This document shows, piece by piece, positions 17,489-29,521 of a stretch of DNA of 64,000 bases. Positions within the stretch are counted from its first letter, which is position 1; every line of letters starts with the position of its first letter. The stretch covers positions 1-64,000 of the forward strand of contig NIOB01000006.1 in assembly GCA_002189105.1 (NCBI GenBank), read 5' to 3'. Under the pieces are notes generated by a model. The model made no database searches, was not told where the DNA came from, and was given only the letters and a program-made list of their open reading frames with translations. A program made the translations under genes and the position numbers. The DNA is from Saccharibacillus soli (GTDB taxonomy: Bacteria; Bacillota; Bacilli; Paenibacillales; Paenibacillaceae).

Positions 17489-18394
17489 ATGTCCGCATCC
17501 ACGCAGGCTCTGTCCACCGCCGAACATCTGGTGGACGCGCCGCTGCTCTACAAAGGCAAAGTGCGCGAACTATATGATCTTGGCGAACATTACCTGATCG
17601 TCGTGACCGACCGCATTTCCGCGTTTGACTATGTGCTTGATCCGGCCATTCCGCACAAAGGGGACGTGCTGAACAGCCTGAGCGCCTACTGGTTTGAACA
17701 AACGGCGGATCTGCTGGAGAATCACGTGATCCATACCGATGTGGAGAAACTCGGTTCCATCGCCAAAGACCCGGAAGCCCTGAGATACCGCATCATGGTG
17801 ACGCGCAAAGCCCAGCGAATCGACATCGAATGTGTCGTGCGCGGCTACATTACGGGCGGCGGCTGGCGGCAGTATCAGTCCAGCGGCGCAGTGAACGGAA
17901 TTGAGCTTCCAGCGGGTCTGCGTAAAAACTCGTCGCTGCCTCAGCCCATCTTCACGCCCGCCGCGAAAAACGATGTCGGCCATGATGAAGACATTCCGTT
18001 TGCACGGATGGAAGAATTGGTGGGGGCGGAATTGTCTGCGGAGCTGCGTGACAAGAGCTTATCCCTCTACGAGTTCGCTCGGAAGAAATGCGCGGAACAG
18101 GGAATCATCCTGGCCGACTGCAAGTTCGAGTTCGGTCTGATCGACGGCAAAGTCATTCTGATCGATGAGATCTTTACGCCGGATTCGTCCCGCTTCTGGG
18201 CGGAAGACAAATATGCACTCGACATCGAGATCGACAGCATGGACAAAGAGCCGGTACGGGCCTATCTGTCGGGTACAGATTGGGACAAGAACAGCGCACC
18301 CGATCCACTGCCAGACAGCGTGGTTCGTGAGACTTCGCTGCGTTACCTCGGCATCTACGAACGGCTGACCGGCAAAAGCCTGATCTCGCAGTAG
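17489..18394 (+). CDS. purC: SAICAR synthase
   Basis: 301 residues, starting ATG 17489 after an AAGGGGG site. It joins CAIR and aspartate to make SAICAR. GKVRELYD is at residues 23-30, then DRISAFDYVL, ECVVRGYITGGGWRQY and the C-terminal signature LADCKFEFGLIDG. It is about 60 residues longer than the usual bacillar PurC (~240) and ends in the ADE1-like extension (FWAEDKYALD, SLRYLGIYERLTGK). It therefore belongs to the long form of the family rather than the short form expected in this operon. Confidence 0.96.
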   Translation: MSASTQALSTAEHLVDAPLLYKGKVRELYDLGEHYLIVVTDRISAFDYVLDPAIPHKGDVLNSLSAYWFEQTADLLENHVIHTDVEKLGSIAKDPEALRYRIMVTRKAQRIDIECVVRGYITGGGWRQYQSSGAVNGIELPAGLRKNSSLPQPIFTPAAKNDVGHDEDIPFARMEELVGAELSAELRDKSLSLYEFARKKCAEQGIILADCKFEFGLIDGKVILIDEIFTPDSSRFWAEDKYALDIEIDSMDKEPVRAYLSGTDWDKNSAPDPLPDSVVRETSLRYLGIYERLTGKSLISQ

Positions 18395-18656
18395 TCGGCA
18401 CAAGCGAGGATTTCCACCGCTGAGTTGCTTGTTCAACAAAAGCCGCAGCTTATCTGTTTCGCGGCTTTCGGAATCGGCTGCTGCCTTATGCCGAATCCTA
18501 TACATTTTCTTTGCACCATGTTGAAGCGTGTCCCGTCAGGGATGAAAAGCGGCTCGCCGCACCATACACCACTATCAAACGGCCACATTCCCGTCTCCGC
18601 CAGGCTTTTTACCAGGAAGAAACGGAGCGGGAAGGCCTTAATCCGGGAGGACATTC
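18395..18656 (+). other. purC-purS intercistronic region with hairpin
   Basis: 262 bases, no gene. A hairpin AAAGCCGC / GCGGCTTT (18439-18446 with 18461-18468) lacks a T-run and is probably an RNA-stability or processing element inside the operon transcript. Confidence 0.45.
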
Positions 18657-18899
18657 ATGAAAGCCAAAGTCTATGTGACCATCAAGCAAAGCGTACTCGA
18701 TCCGCAGGGTGTTGCCGTTCAAGGCGCCTTACACTCGCTCGGCTTCAATGAAGTGGAAAGTCTTCGCATCGGCAAATACATGGAACTCGAACTGGGCGAC
18801 GTGAACAAGGAAGAAGCCGAAGGACGCGTAAAGTCGATGTGTGAAAAGCTGCTGGCTAATACGGTCGTCGAAGACTACCGCTACGAACTGGAGGGTTAA
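18657..18899 (+). CDS. purS: Phosphoribosylformylglycinamidine synthase subunit PurS
   Basis: 80 residues, preceded by GGGAGGA. Small structural subunit that joins PurQ and PurL in the Gram-positive three-part FGAM synthase. It shows the family pattern [40 protein letters not shown] and the C-terminal [14 protein letters not shown]. The ribosome binding site of purQ lies inside the last codons. Confidence 0.96.
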   Translation: MKAKVYVTIKQSVLDPQGVAVQGALHSLGFNEVESLRIGKYMELELGDVNKEEAEGRVKSMCEKLLANTVVEDYRYELEG

Positions 18900-18904
18900 G
18901 CGCC

Positions 18905-19594
18905 ATGAAATTTGCAGTGCTCGTATTTCCCGGTTCCAACTGCGACATCGACTGTTACAAGGCGGTAGAGAATGTCCTCGGTGAGCCAGTCGATTATGTC
19001 TGGCATACGGCGACGGATCTGTCGGCTTACGACTGCATCATCGTGCCGGGCGGCTTCTCGTATGGTGATTACCTGCGCTGCGGCGCGATCTCGCGGTTTG
19101 CCCCGGTTATGAATGAAGTGGCGAAAGCGGCGGAAGAAGGCAAGTTCGTACTCGGCATCTGCAACGGTTTCCAGATTCTGACCGAAGCCGGACTGCTGCC
19201 AGGTGCGCTGCGCCGCAACATGTCCATGAAGTTCGCGTGCCGCGACACGGTGCTGAAGGTGGAGAACCACGCAACGCCATTCACGCGTGACTACGAAGCG
19301 GGCGAAGAGATTGTCATTCCAATCGCGCACGGCGAAGGCAACTATTATTGCGACGAAGAGACGCTTGAGGAACTTCGTGCGAATAACCAGATCGCTTTCC
19401 GCTACAAGAGCAATCCGAATGGTTCGGTGGACGATATTGCCGGCATTACGAACAAGCAGGGCAACGTTCTTGGCATGATGCCGCACCCGGAGCGCGCGGT
19501 TAACGAGATTCTCGGTACAGTAGACGGCCAGAAGATGTTCACATCGATTATGAAAGCTTGGAGGGAACAACATGACGCAGCAAATGTCCGTTAA
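18905..19594 (+). CDS. purQ: Phosphoribosylformylglycinamidine synthase glutaminase subunit PurQ
   Basis: 229 residues. Class I glutamine amidotransferase that supplies ammonia to PurL. The nucleophile C86 sits in [11 protein letters not shown] and the catalytic pair H194/E196 in [10 protein letters not shown]. The N-terminus [19 protein letters not shown] is typical. GGAGGG at the end of purS is its ribosome binding site, and its 3' end overlaps purL by 23 bases, implying coupled translation. Confidence 0.97.
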   Translation: MKFAVLVFPGSNCDIDCYKAVENVLGEPVDYVWHTATDLSAYDCIIVPGGFSYGDYLRCGAISRFAPVMNEVAKAAEEGKFVLGICNGFQILTEAGLLPGALRRNMSMKFACRDTVLKVENHATPFTRDYEAGEEIVIPIAHGEGNYYCDEETLEELRANNQIAFRYKSNPNGSVDDIAGITNKQGNVLGMMPHPERAVNEILGTVDGQKMFTSIMKAWREQHDAANVR

Positions 19595-21833
19595 GGAACC
19601 GACGGCGGAGCAAATCGCGGATCAGCAAATTTACAAACAGATGGGTGTCTCGGACAGCGAATTCGAGCTTATCTGCGGTTTTCTCGGCCGTAAACCAAAC
19701 TATACGGAAATCGGCGTTTTCAGCGTAATGTGGTCCGAACACTGCGCCTACAAGAACTCGAAGCCGCTGCTGCGCAAATTCCCGGTGACGGGGCCTCGTG
19801 TCCTGATGGGACCGGGCGAAGGCGCGGGCATCGTGGACATCGGCGACAATCAAGCGGTGGTCTTCAAAATCGAGAGCCATAACCACCCTTCAGCGGTTGA
19901 GCCTTTCCAGGGTGCGGCAACGGGCGTGGGCGGCATCATCCGCGACATCTTCTCGATGGGCGCACGCCCGATCGCGTCGCTGAACTCCCTTCGCTTTGGC
20001 AAACTGGAGAGCGACCGGGTTAAATATCTGTTCGAGCACGTGGTCAGCGGCATCGCCGGTTATGGCAACTGCATTGGTATTCCAACGGTGGGCGGCGAAG
20101 TCGTATTCGACGAGAGCTACGAAGGCAACCCGCTGGTGAACGCGATGTGTGTGGGTCTGATCGATCACGACAAGATCCAGCGCGGCGTCGCCAAAGGAGT
20201 GGGCAACCCGGTCTTCTACGTTGGCCCTCCAACTGGACGCGATGGCATCCACGGTGCAACATTCGCTTCGGAAGAACTGACGGAAGAATCGCAGGAGCGC
20301 AAGACGGCGGTTCAGGTTGGCGATCCATTTATGGAGAAGCTGGTCATGGAATCGTGCCTGGAGCTGATTAACAGCGGCATCGTACTGGGGATTCAGGACA
20401 TGGGCGCAGCGGGTCTGACCTGCTCCAGTTCGGAGATGGCGAGCAAGGCGGGCAACGGTCTGGAACTGTACCTCGACCAAGTGCCGCAGCGCGAAGAGGG
20501 TATGACGGCGTACGAGATGATGCTGTCGGAATCCCAGGAGCGCATGCTGTTCGTCGTAGAACCCAAAGATGAAGCGCAGGCGATGGAGATCTTCGAGCGT
20601 TGGGGCGTCATCTGTGCGAAGGTGGGCAAAGTGACGGACGATGGACGTCTGAAGCTGCTGCATCACGGCGAAGTGGTTGGCGATATGCCGGTACACGCGC
20701 TGGTAGACGAGTGCCCGATCTACAACAAACCTTCGAGCGAACCGGCTTATTATGCGAAAAACGCGACCGTGGATACAACGGCATACAAAGAAGTGACGGA
20801 ACTGGGCGGTGCGCTGAAAAAGGTGCTGGGTTCCCCAAGCGTAGCCAGCAAAGCCTGGGTCTATGAGCAGTATGACTACATGGTACGCACGAATACAGCG
20901 GTACGTCCGGGTTCGGACGCGGCTGTCGTCACAATCGACGGTACGCGCAAGGCACTGGCGATGACCACGGATTGCAGCGGACGTTTCGTTTATCTCGACC
21001 CGGAAGTCGGCGGACGCATTGCGGTCAGCGAAGCAGCGCGTAATATCGTCTGCTCCGGTGCGGAACCGCTGGCGATCACGGACAACCTGAACTTCGGCAG
21101 CCCGGAGAAACCGGAAATCTTCTGGCAGATGGAAAAAGCCGTAGACGGCATGGCCGAAGCCTGCCGCGAGCTGGATACGCCGGTCATCGGCGGTAATGTC
21201 AGCCTGTACAACGAAAATGCCAAAGGCGCGATCTACCCAACGCCGGTCGTAGGCATGGTCGGTCTGGTGCATGATGTGGATCACATCACCACGCAGCACT
21301 TCAAAGGCGAAGGCGACGTCATCATCCTGACAGGTGTGACTCGTGCGGAGCTGGGCGGTTCCGAGTTCCAGCAAGTGGTACACGGCGTAACGGAAGGCCG
21401 TCCTCCGCAGCTTGATCTGGCAGTCGAGAAGAAACTGCTCAGCGGCGTGCTGGAAAGCATCCAAAGCGGACTGGTTCGTTCCGCGCACGACCTGTCGGAC
21501 GGCGGCCTGGCGGTTGCGCTGGCAGAAAGCTGCATCGGCGGCGGACTGGGTGCCCAGGTAAGCCTGCATACGGCAGAGATTGGCGAAGAGGGGCTGCGTG
21601 CGGACTTTGCCCTGTTCAGCGAAAGCCAGTCGCGGATTCTGCTCTCGGCAGCGCCGGAAAATGCGGATGCGCTTCTGAGCAGCCTCAAGACACACGGCGT
21701 ACCTGCTGTGAAGATCGGACGCGTATCGGGTCTGCAATTGCATGTGACAGTAGACGGCAAAGAAGTTCTCAGCGAAGAGATTCATACACTCAAGCAGGTC
21801 TGGGAGGATGCGATTCCATGTCTGATGAAGTAA
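19572..21833 (+). CDS. purL: Phosphoribosylformylglycinamidine synthase subunit PurL
   Basis: 753 residues, the small-type PurL that works with PurS and PurQ. It uses ATP and ammonia to convert FGAR to FGAM. Recognisable parts are [18 protein letters not shown] with the catalytic His, [20 protein letters not shown], the metal/ATP site region [18 protein letters not shown] and [18 protein letters not shown]. The start codon at 19572 follows GGAGGG within purQ. The end overlaps purF by 16 bases. Confidence 0.97.
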   Translation: MTQQMSVKEPTAEQIADQQIYKQMGVSDSEFELICGFLGRKPNYTEIGVFSVMWSEHCAYKNSKPLLRKFPVTGPRVLMGPGEGAGIVDIGDNQAVVFKIESHNHPSAVEPFQGAATGVGGIIRDIFSMGARPIASLNSLRFGKLESDRVKYLFEHVVSGIAGYGNCIGIPTVGGEVVFDESYEGNPLVNAMCVGLIDHDKIQRGVAKGVGNPVFYVGPPTGRDGIHGATFASEELTEESQERKTAVQVGDPFMEKLVMESCLELINSGIVLGIQDMGAAGLTCSSSEMASKAGNGLELYLDQVPQREEGMTAYEMMLSESQERMLFVVEPKDEAQAMEIFERWGVICAKVGKVTDDGRLKLLHHGEVVGDMPVHALVDECPIYNKPSSEPAYYAKNATVDTTAYKEVTELGGALKKVLGSPSVASKAWVYEQYDYMVRTNTAVRPGSDAAVVTIDGTRKALAMTTDCSGRFVYLDPEVGGRIAVSEAARNIVCSGAEPLAITDNLNFGSPEKPEIFWQMEKAVDGMAEACRELDTPVIGGNVSLYNENAKGAIYPTPVVGMVGLVHDVDHITTQHFKGEGDVIILTGVTRAELGGSEFQQVVHGVTEGRPPQLDLAVEKKLLSGVLESIQSGLVRSAHDLSDGGLAVALAESCIGGGLGAQVSLHTAEIGEEGLRADFALFSESQSRILLSAAPENADALLSSLKTHGVPAVKIGRVSGLQLHVTVDGKEVLSEEIHTLKQVWEDAIPCLMK

Positions 21834-23293
21834 AGCAGCCGTTGTGGACGGGGGATTACTACAACGAGGGAGCGGATCAGATTGATCCGTTCGACACGCT
21901 GCGCGAAGAATGTGGCGTGTTCGGGGTCTACGGACACCCGGATGCCGCGTCCCTGTCCTATTACGGTCTGCATGCACTTCAGCACCGGGGAGAGGAAAGC
22001 GCGGGGATTTGCGTTAGCGACGAAGACCACTTCAATTATCATCGCGGTTTGGGCTTGGTCAAAGAAGTCTTTGACAAAGACACGCTCGCCGGACTCCAAG
22101 GAAGCCATTCCATCGGACATGTACGTTATTCGACAAGCGGGGGCGGAGGTCTGACCAACGCCCAGCCGCTGGTATTCAAATACAAAGGCGGCGATCTCGC
22201 CGTTGCCACCAACGGCAATATCGTCAACGCGCCGCAGATCCGGCGTGAGCTGGAAGAGAGCGGTTCGATCTTCCAGACGACCAGCGACACGGAAGTCGTC
22301 GCGCACTTAATCGCCCGTTCGCCGAAAGAGTTCGTCGAAGCGGCGAAGGACGCGATGAACAAGATCGTCGGCGGCTATGCGTTCATGCTGCTGACGCACG
22401 ATAAACTGCTGGTCACCTGCGATCCGAACGGTCTTCGTCCCTTGACGATGGGCCGCCTCGGGGATGCGTATATCTTCACGTCAGAGACCTGCGCACTGGA
22501 AGTCATCGGCGCGGAGATTGTCCGCGATATTCGCCCGGGGGAGCTGCTGGTTCTCGACCGCGACGGTCTGCATGAAGACCGCTTCACCGAAGGGCATCGC
22601 AAAGCGCTCTGTGCGATGGAATATATCTACTTTGCGCGTCCGGACAGCGACATGAACGGATCGAACCTGCACTCCGCCCGTAAGCGTATGGGCAGCGTGC
22701 TGGCGAGAGAGAAGTTCGTGGATGCCGATGTCGTCACCGGCGTACCGGATTCCAGCATCTCGGCTGCCATTGGTTATGCCGAGCAGACGGGAATTCCTTA
22801 CGAACTGGGTCTCATCAAGAATAAATACACCGGCCGGACATTCATCCAGCCGAGCCAGGAACTGCGCGAGCAGGGCGTGAAGATGAAGCTGAGCGCCGTT
22901 CGCCGCGTGGTGGAAGGCAAACGAGTCGTCATGATCGACGACTCGATCGTGCGCGGCACCACGTCGCGCCGCATCGTGAACCTGCTGCGTGAAGCAGGGG
23001 CAACGGAAGTGCATGTGTGCATCACATCGCCTCCTTTCAAAAATCCCTGCTTCTATGGCATCGATACGCCCGACAGCCGCGAACTGATCGCGTCTTCCCG
23101 CACTGTCGAAGAGATCCGCGAAGAGATCGGTGCGGACTCTCTCGCTTTCCTGAGCTACGAAGGCCTGATCGAAGCCGTGGATGGCGACGATCGCGGCTCT
23201 TATAAAGGCGGCCTGTGTATGGCCTGCTTCGATAATGATTATCCGACCCAGGTGGACTTTGGCGGGGAGGAGAAATTAGGCTGTGGCTGCTGA
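21818..23293 (+). CDS. purF: Amidophosphoribosyltransferase
   Basis: 491 residues; GGGAGG lies just before the ATG. Commits PRPP to purine synthesis by replacing pyrophosphate with an amino group from glutamine. The mature enzyme should begin at C32 (CGVFGVYGH), preceded by a 31-residue propeptide, longer than the 11 residues of the B. subtilis enzyme. The PRPP loop [18 protein letters not shown] is intact. Cysteines in [10 protein letters not shown] and the terminal GCGC fit the oxygen-sensitive 4Fe-4S cluster of the Bacillus type. It overlaps purL by 16 bases. Confidence 0.97.
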   Translation: MSDEVKQPLWTGDYYNEGADQIDPFDTLREECGVFGVYGHPDAASLSYYGLHALQHRGEESAGICVSDEDHFNYHRGLGLVKEVFDKDTLAGLQGSHSIGHVRYSTSGGGGLTNAQPLVFKYKGGDLAVATNGNIVNAPQIRRELEESGSIFQTTSDTEVVAHLIARSPKEFVEAAKDAMNKIVGGYAFMLLTHDKLLVTCDPNGLRPLTMGRLGDAYIFTSETCALEVIGAEIVRDIRPGELLVLDRDGLHEDRFTEGHRKALCAMEYIYFARPDSDMNGSNLHSARKRMGSVLAREKFVDADVVTGVPDSSISAAIGYAEQTGIPYELGLIKNKYTGRTFIQPSQELREQGVKMKLSAVRRVVEGKRVVMIDDSIVRGTTSRRIVNLLREAGATEVHVCITSPPFKNPCFYGIDTPDSRELIASSRTVEEIREEIGADSLAFLSYEGLIEAVDGDDRGSYKGGLCMACFDNDYPTQVDFGGEEKLGCGC

Positions 23294-23918
23294 GGCGGCG
23301 GGTCGCGTGTTGGGAGGTCGCTCCGGGTAGAGGGGCCTTCCGATCGCTGTTTCAATTCGATTCCCTCTATTGGAGTAAGACATTTCAGAGGTAGGAATCG
23401 AATTTCAAAGGCGACCACTTCGTTTCTTCAGGCTCCCTCTACCCTCCGCTGACTCCGACGCGCACGCATCTCTTTTTTTGGGGTAGGGGAGAGGGCAGGG
23501 CTGCTTTTTCCTCTTCTCGAAAAAGCAAGACGCTAGTCGCTCATCTCTTGAACTTGGCTCGCTTCGAAGAAGCCGAGCCGCACTTGACCTTAAGCTGTTC
23601 TCAAGCGGAGGTCTTCTGCGCAGCAGGACTTGATTTGTCAGTTTGTTCTTTTCGGATGAAATCGAAAAGATCTTTACCCCTATAAAAATTTCCAGACGCA
23701 AGCGGCGCTTGCATCTGGAAATTAAAATGCATGTTCGGAAGCTGTTAAGCGGAGGGAGAAATTCAGTGAGAGACGCCTTTGAACTCGAAAAATACCAATA
23801 AAAACTTCAATCCATTTTTCGGGTGAGACAGCGAATCGAACGAATTTCTCCCGCAGCGCCCCCACAGCTTCCCCTCCACGAACAGGATTTTAATTTAAAG
23901 ATAAAGGATGTGTCGGTT
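23294..23918 (+). other. purF-purM intercistronic region rich in hairpins
   Basis: 625 bases without a gene inside the operon. Several inverted repeats: AATTCGATTCC / GGAATCGAATT (23354-23364 with 23393-23403), a pairing of CCCTCTACCC near 23435 with GGGTAGGGGAGAGGG near 23481, GCTTTTTC / GAAAAAGC (23503-23510 with 23519-23526), and a 17-bp stem with one mismatch at 23687-23703 / 23707-23723 with loop GGC. None ends in a clear T-run. They may set relative expression of the purM-purN-purH-purD part. Confidence 0.6.
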
Positions 23919-24959
23919 GTGTCTGAAGCCTACAAGAATGCCGGAGTTGACATCGCAGCAGGCAACGAAGCGGTCGAACGGATGAAAAAGCACGTCAAAA
24001 AAACGTTCCGTCCTGAAGTCATGACGGATCTGGGCGGGTTTGGCGCGTTGTTTGGACTGAACAAAGGCGCCTATGAAGAGCCGGTGCTCGTCTCCGGAAC
24101 GGACGGCGTGGGCACGAAGCTCAAGATCGCATTTGCGATGGACAAGCACGACACGATTGGCATCGACGCGGTAGCCATGTGCGTGAACGACATCGTCGTA
24201 CAGGGCGCCGAGCCGCTGTTTTTCCTCGACTATCTGGCAACCGGCAAAGTCGTGCCGGAGAAGATCGAAGCCATCGTCGCAGGCATCGCGGACGGCTGTC
24301 TGCAATCCGGCTGCGCCCTGATCGGCGGCGAGACGGCGGAGATGCCGGATATGTATACCGAAGGCGAATATGACATCGCAGGTTTTACGGTGGGTGTCGT
24401 GGATAAGAAGAAGATCATCAACGGTCAATCCATCGCAGCCGGCGACGCAGTGATTGGACTGGCTTCGAGCGGCGTGCACAGCAACGGATTCTCGCTTGTC
24501 CGCAAATTGCTTCTGGAGCAGCACGGCTACCAATTGACCGACGAAGTGGAAGAACTCGGCGGTACACTGGGCGCGACGCTGCTGGAGCCGACGAAGATCT
24601 ACGTCAAGCCGCTGCTGAAGCTTATTCAGTCGCTTGAAGTTAAAGGCATGGCGCATATCACGGGCGGCGGCTTTATCGAGAATATCCCACGGATGCTGCC
24701 GGAAGGCGTGAACGTGGACATTCAGCACGGCACATGGCCGGTGCTGCCGATCTTCAAGCTGATGCAGGCCAAAGGAAACATCTCCGACAGCGACATGTAT
24801 ACGACGTTCAACATGGGCATCGGGCTGGTACTGGTTGTCGCGGATGCCGATAAGGAAGAAGCACTGCGTCAACTGAAGGAAGCGGGCGAAGAAGCGTATC
24901 TGATCGGTCAAGTCACGGAAGGTCAGAAAGTCGTGACATTTACAGGTAACGCGCAATGA
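23919..24959 (+). CDS. purM: Phosphoribosylformylglycinamidine cyclo-ligase
   Basis: 346 residues from GTG 23919, with AAAGGA 10 bases upstream; an in-frame GTG at 23910 is too close to that site. The length equals B. subtilis PurM. It closes FGAM to AIR using ATP. Motifs: [63 protein letters not shown] and [16 protein letters not shown]. Its stop codon overlaps the purN start (ATGA). Confidence 0.97.
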   Translation: MSEAYKNAGVDIAAGNEAVERMKKHVKKTFRPEVMTDLGGFGALFGLNKGAYEEPVLVSGTDGVGTKLKIAFAMDKHDTIGIDAVAMCVNDIVVQGAEPLFFLDYLATGKVVPEKIEAIVAGIADGCLQSGCALIGGETAEMPDMYTEGEYDIAGFTVGVVDKKKIINGQSIAAGDAVIGLASSGVHSNGFSLVRKLLLEQHGYQLTDEVEELGGTLGATLLEPTKIYVKPLLKLIQSLEVKGMAHITGGGFIENIPRMLPEGVNVDIQHGTWPVLPIFKLMQAKGNISDSDMYTTFNMGIGLVLVVADADKEEALRQLKEAGEEAYLIGQVTEGQKVVTFTGNAQ

Positions 24960-25834
24960 GTGGGGGCCATCGGGAAAAACAGGGGATGCAGCCGCAGATG
25001 AACGAAGAGGTGCCGCTCAAGCCCGGCCCGATGCCGGGACTGCCGGACGAACCGCAGCCGGTCACGCCGGGCGGCGAGCCTGTGCCATCCGGTGAACCGC
25101 TGACACTGCCCGGTCTTCCAGCTGTCGCCGATCCGGATCAAGCGGTCGAGTTGGACGAAGATCCTGCTGCCCAACTGATGGAACTGGAAGAGACGCTGCC
25201 TCGCCCGGATGGGCCAGCCGCCGATCGTCCTTATCGCATTGCGGTGTTTGCGTCCGGCTCCGGCAGCAACTTCCAGGCGCTGCTGGATGCCTCCCGCGCC
25301 GGACATCTCGGCGCGCAGATCGCCCTGCTGGTCTGCGACAAGCCGCAGGCGAAGGCCGTGGAGCGTGCGCGTGCCGCAGGCGTCCCTGTCTTTGTTTTTA
25401 CGCCCAAGGAATATGAATCACGCGAAGCCTACGAACAGGTCATTCTCGCCGAGCTGGAGCAAGCCGGGATTGATCTGATTGTATTGGCGGGCTATATGCG
25501 CCTCATCACCAGCGTATTGGTTGAACCCTACGCAGGACGGATGATTAACATTCACCCTTCTCTGCTGCCTTCGTTCCCCGGCAAGGATGCCGCAGGGCAG
25601 GCCGTCGAACATGGCGTACGAGTGAGCGGTGCAACGGTACATTTTGTCGATGGCGGCATGGATACGGGCCCCATCATTGCCCAGCGTGCCGTTGAGGTAT
25701 TCCCCGAAGACACGGCAGTGGAACTTCAGGCGCGGATTCAGGAGACGGAGCGGCTGCTGTACCCGGAGGTTGTATCCTGGTTTGCGGCTGGACGAGTCAA
25801 GCTGGAAGGAAGACGCGTCAGTCTGTTCGAGTAA
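24956..25834 (+). CDS. purN: Phosphoribosylglycinamide formyltransferase with N-terminal extension
   Basis: 292 residues against the usual ~195-210. Transfers formyl from 10-formyl-THF to GAR. The catalytic domain starts at about residue 93 ([20 protein letters not shown]); catalytic N198, H200 ([13 protein letters not shown]) and D236 (GGMDTGPII) equal E. coli N106, H108 and D144 with a constant offset of 92. The first ~92 residues are a low-complexity, Pro/Glu/Asp-rich segment without counterpart in the family. The ATG overlaps the purM stop. ATG codons at residues 11 and 15, with AGGGG before them, could be used instead but leave most of the extension in place. Confidence 0.95.
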   Translation: MSGGHREKQGMQPQMNEEVPLKPGPMPGLPDEPQPVTPGGEPVPSGEPLTLPGLPAVADPDQAVELDEDPAAQLMELEETLPRPDGPAADRPYRIAVFASGSGSNFQALLDASRAGHLGAQIALLVCDKPQAKAVERARAAGVPVFVFTPKEYESREAYEQVILAELEQAGIDLIVLAGYMRLITSVLVEPYAGRMINIHPSLLPSFPGKDAAGQAVEHGVRVSGATVHFVDGGMDTGPIIAQRAVEVFPEDTAVELQARIQETERLLYPEVVSWFAAGRVKLEGRRVSLFE

Positions 25835-25970
25835 GCGGCAAGCGGCGGATACCGCTCCTGCATCGGACACGTCGGCTTCCTCAGCACGGAACGGATTTTT
25901 GGATGACGAATTTGGATAGCGATCGGACGGATTCATCCCATAACAGAACCCCTAAGGAGGACTTTTCATC

Positions 25971-27518
<1,548 letters not shown>

Positions 27519-27813
27519 GTCGTGTAAGCAAACTTCGAAGGAGGCCAATTTAGGGGGATTTTCGTGCTCAACAAGGAAGGGTTCCGAAGGCGTGCTGGGG
27601 CACGTCGAGGAGCACTGACGCCGTGGAGGGCGAAAAGGCGGCTAAAGGGGCACTTCGTTAAGTTTGCGTACATGGCCCAGAATATATAAGTCTTCACATC
27701 GACGCGCGTTGCGCTGGCGGAGCAGATCTGCGGACAGGCGGACGCTCCCCGGGGTGACGGGCGTTTTCTTTTGGGAAAAAGGAACACACAAGGATGCGAA
27801 AGGGGCGGATTAG
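27519..27813 (+). other. purH-purD intercistronic region
   Basis: 295 bases, no gene. Contains several short GC-rich inverted segments (for example around 27590-27620) but no convincing terminator or promoter. Confidence 0.4.
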
Positions 27814-29097
27814 ATGGATATTTTGGTAGTGGGAGGCGGCGGACGCGAGCATGCGATCTGCGCATCGCTGGCCCGGTCGCAGCGAGCGGGGAAGATTTAT
27901 TGTGCGCCTGGCAACGCCGGGATCGCAGAGGTGGCGGAGTGCGTGAACATCAGCGTCTTTGATTTCGACGCGCTGACGGCGTTTGCGCAGGAGAAGAATA
28001 TTGGGCTGGCCGTGATCGGGCCGGATGATCCACTGGCAGGCGGCATCGTGGATGCCTTTGAAGCCGCAGGAATTCCGGTCTTTGGCCCTCGCAAGAACGC
28101 AGCGGAGATCGAAGGCAGCAAGGCCTTCATGAAGCATCTGCTCAAGAAATATAACATCCCTACTGCCGCCTATGAGACCTTCGACGATTATGAAGCGGCG
28201 CTGGCTTATGTGCGTCAGCAGGGCGCCCCGATTGTCGTCAAGACCGATGGCCTTGCCGCAGGCAAAGGCGTAACGGTGGCGCAGACGCTGGAAGAAGCGG
28301 AAAAAGCACTGCATGACGCCATGGTTGGCGGTTCGTTTGGCGCGGCGGGCAGTACCGTCGTCATCGAAGAGTTTATGATGGGGGAAGAGATGTCGATTCT
28401 CGCCTTCGTCGATGGCGAGACCGTCCGTGCAATGCCGGCGGCGCAGGATCACAAGCCGGTGTTCGACGGCGACAAAGGCCCGAATACCGGCGGCATGGGC
28501 ACCTATTCGCCGCTGCCGCATATCGATCCCGCGATCATCGAACGCGCGATCGAAGAGATCGTCAAGCCGACCGCGAAGGCGCTGGTCAGCGAAGGGCGTC
28601 CGTTCACCGGCGTCCTGTTCGCCGGTCTGATGATCGAACCGGACGGCACGCCGCGTACGGTAGAGTTCAACGCCCGGTTCGGTGACCCGGAAACCCAGGT
28701 CGTGCTGCCGCGCCTGGAGAGCGACCTGCTGGAGATCTTCCTCGCCGCCGTGAACGGCACGCTGGCGGACGTGGAGATCCAGTGGAGCGAGGAGGCCGCC
28801 GTCTGCGTCGTGCTGGCCTCGGAAGGCTACCCGGCCTCTTATCCCAAGGGCCGGGTCATCACCGGCATCGCGGAGGCCGAAGCCGGGGGCGATGCCTTTG
28901 TGTTCCACGCAGGCACCGCGCGTAACGATGCCGGCGAACTGGTTACAGCCGGTGGACGCGTGCTGGGCGTCGTCGGCCGCGGCGCAGGCATCGCCGAAGC
29001 GCGGGATGCCGCGTACCAGGCGGCGGATGCGATCGCCTTTGCTGGCGCTCACAAGCGCAGCGACATCGCGGCGAAGGCACTGACGCCGCGGGGGTAA
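27814..29097 (+). CDS. purD: Phosphoribosylamine-glycine ligase
   Basis: 427 residues, ATP-grasp enzyme that makes GAR from phosphoribosylamine, glycine and ATP. Starts MDILVVGGGGREHAICASLA. Other landmarks are LAVIGPDDPLAGGIVDAF, SKAFMKHLLKKY, VVKTDGLAAGKGVTVA, EEFMMGEEMSILAFVDG, PNTGGMGTYSPLP and EFNARFGDPETQVVLPRL. Last gene of the purine operon, strongly GC-rich. Only a weak AAAGGGG site precedes the ATG. Confidence 0.97.
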   Translation: MDILVVGGGGREHAICASLARSQRAGKIYCAPGNAGIAEVAECVNISVFDFDALTAFAQEKNIGLAVIGPDDPLAGGIVDAFEAAGIPVFGPRKNAAEIEGSKAFMKHLLKKYNIPTAAYETFDDYEAALAYVRQQGAPIVVKTDGLAAGKGVTVAQTLEEAEKALHDAMVGGSFGAAGSTVVIEEFMMGEEMSILAFVDGETVRAMPAAQDHKPVFDGDKGPNTGGMGTYSPLPHIDPAIIERAIEEIVKPTAKALVSEGRPFTGVLFAGLMIEPDGTPRTVEFNARFGDPETQVVLPRLESDLLEIFLAAVNGTLADVEIQWSEEAAVCVVLASEGYPASYPKGRVITGIAEAEAGGDAFVFHAGTARNDAGELVTAGGRVLGVVGRGAGIAEARDAAYQAADAIAFAGAHKRSDIAAKALTPRG

Positions 29098-29312
29098 CGC
29101 GGCGGAAGCGATCCGCCATGCTCTAAGGGGCGGCGCGGCTGGCGGCTGGCCTGGTTAAGCCACCTAAGCCGCCCAAGCCGCACCGACTTGCGGCTCTCGC
29201 TCTCCGGCTATTTCTGGATCGGATACTCGGCAATCGGCAATCTGACAATTCATGGTTTTAGCCGGAGTCCAATCAGAACTAAACCGGAATTCAACCGGAA
29301 TGTCATTCCTTC

Positions 29313-29338
29313 AGCGGCCCTTTTGGGGGCCGCTTTAT
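29313..29338 (+). terminator. Terminator after purD
   Basis: Hairpin AGCGGCCC (29313-29320) with GGGGGCCGCT (29325-29334) followed by TTATTG. A smaller hairpin CTAACGG / CCGTTAG follows at 29342-29363. The 215 bases between purD and this site contain no gene. Confidence 0.75.
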
Positions 29339-29371
29339 TGTCTAACGGCATCCCTTCCGTTAGACAGCAAA

Positions 29372-29412
29372 AACCAGGGATGCGGTGCATAAACAGCACC
29401 GCATCCCTGGTT
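29372..29412. terminator. Perfect 17-bp hairpin between convergent genes
   Basis: Arms AACCAGGGATGCGGTGC (29372-29388) and its exact complement (29396-29412), loop ATAAACA. It lies between purD and the convergent AraC-type gene and probably terminates transcription in both directions. Confidence 0.7.
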
Positions 29413-29521
29413 AAATCGCTTTACGTTCTTTCTAATGGAATGGACATTTGGAATCGACATCGCAACGCATTTCGTTAGCCTGCGAAAACGCCATCTGCCC
29501 GTCGAACCGAACGGTCAAAGC

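Noticed and set aside
19890-21977. 695-codon minus-strand frame opposite purL
   Set aside because: Antisense shadow of purL; composition is unlike a real protein and purL is unmistakable.
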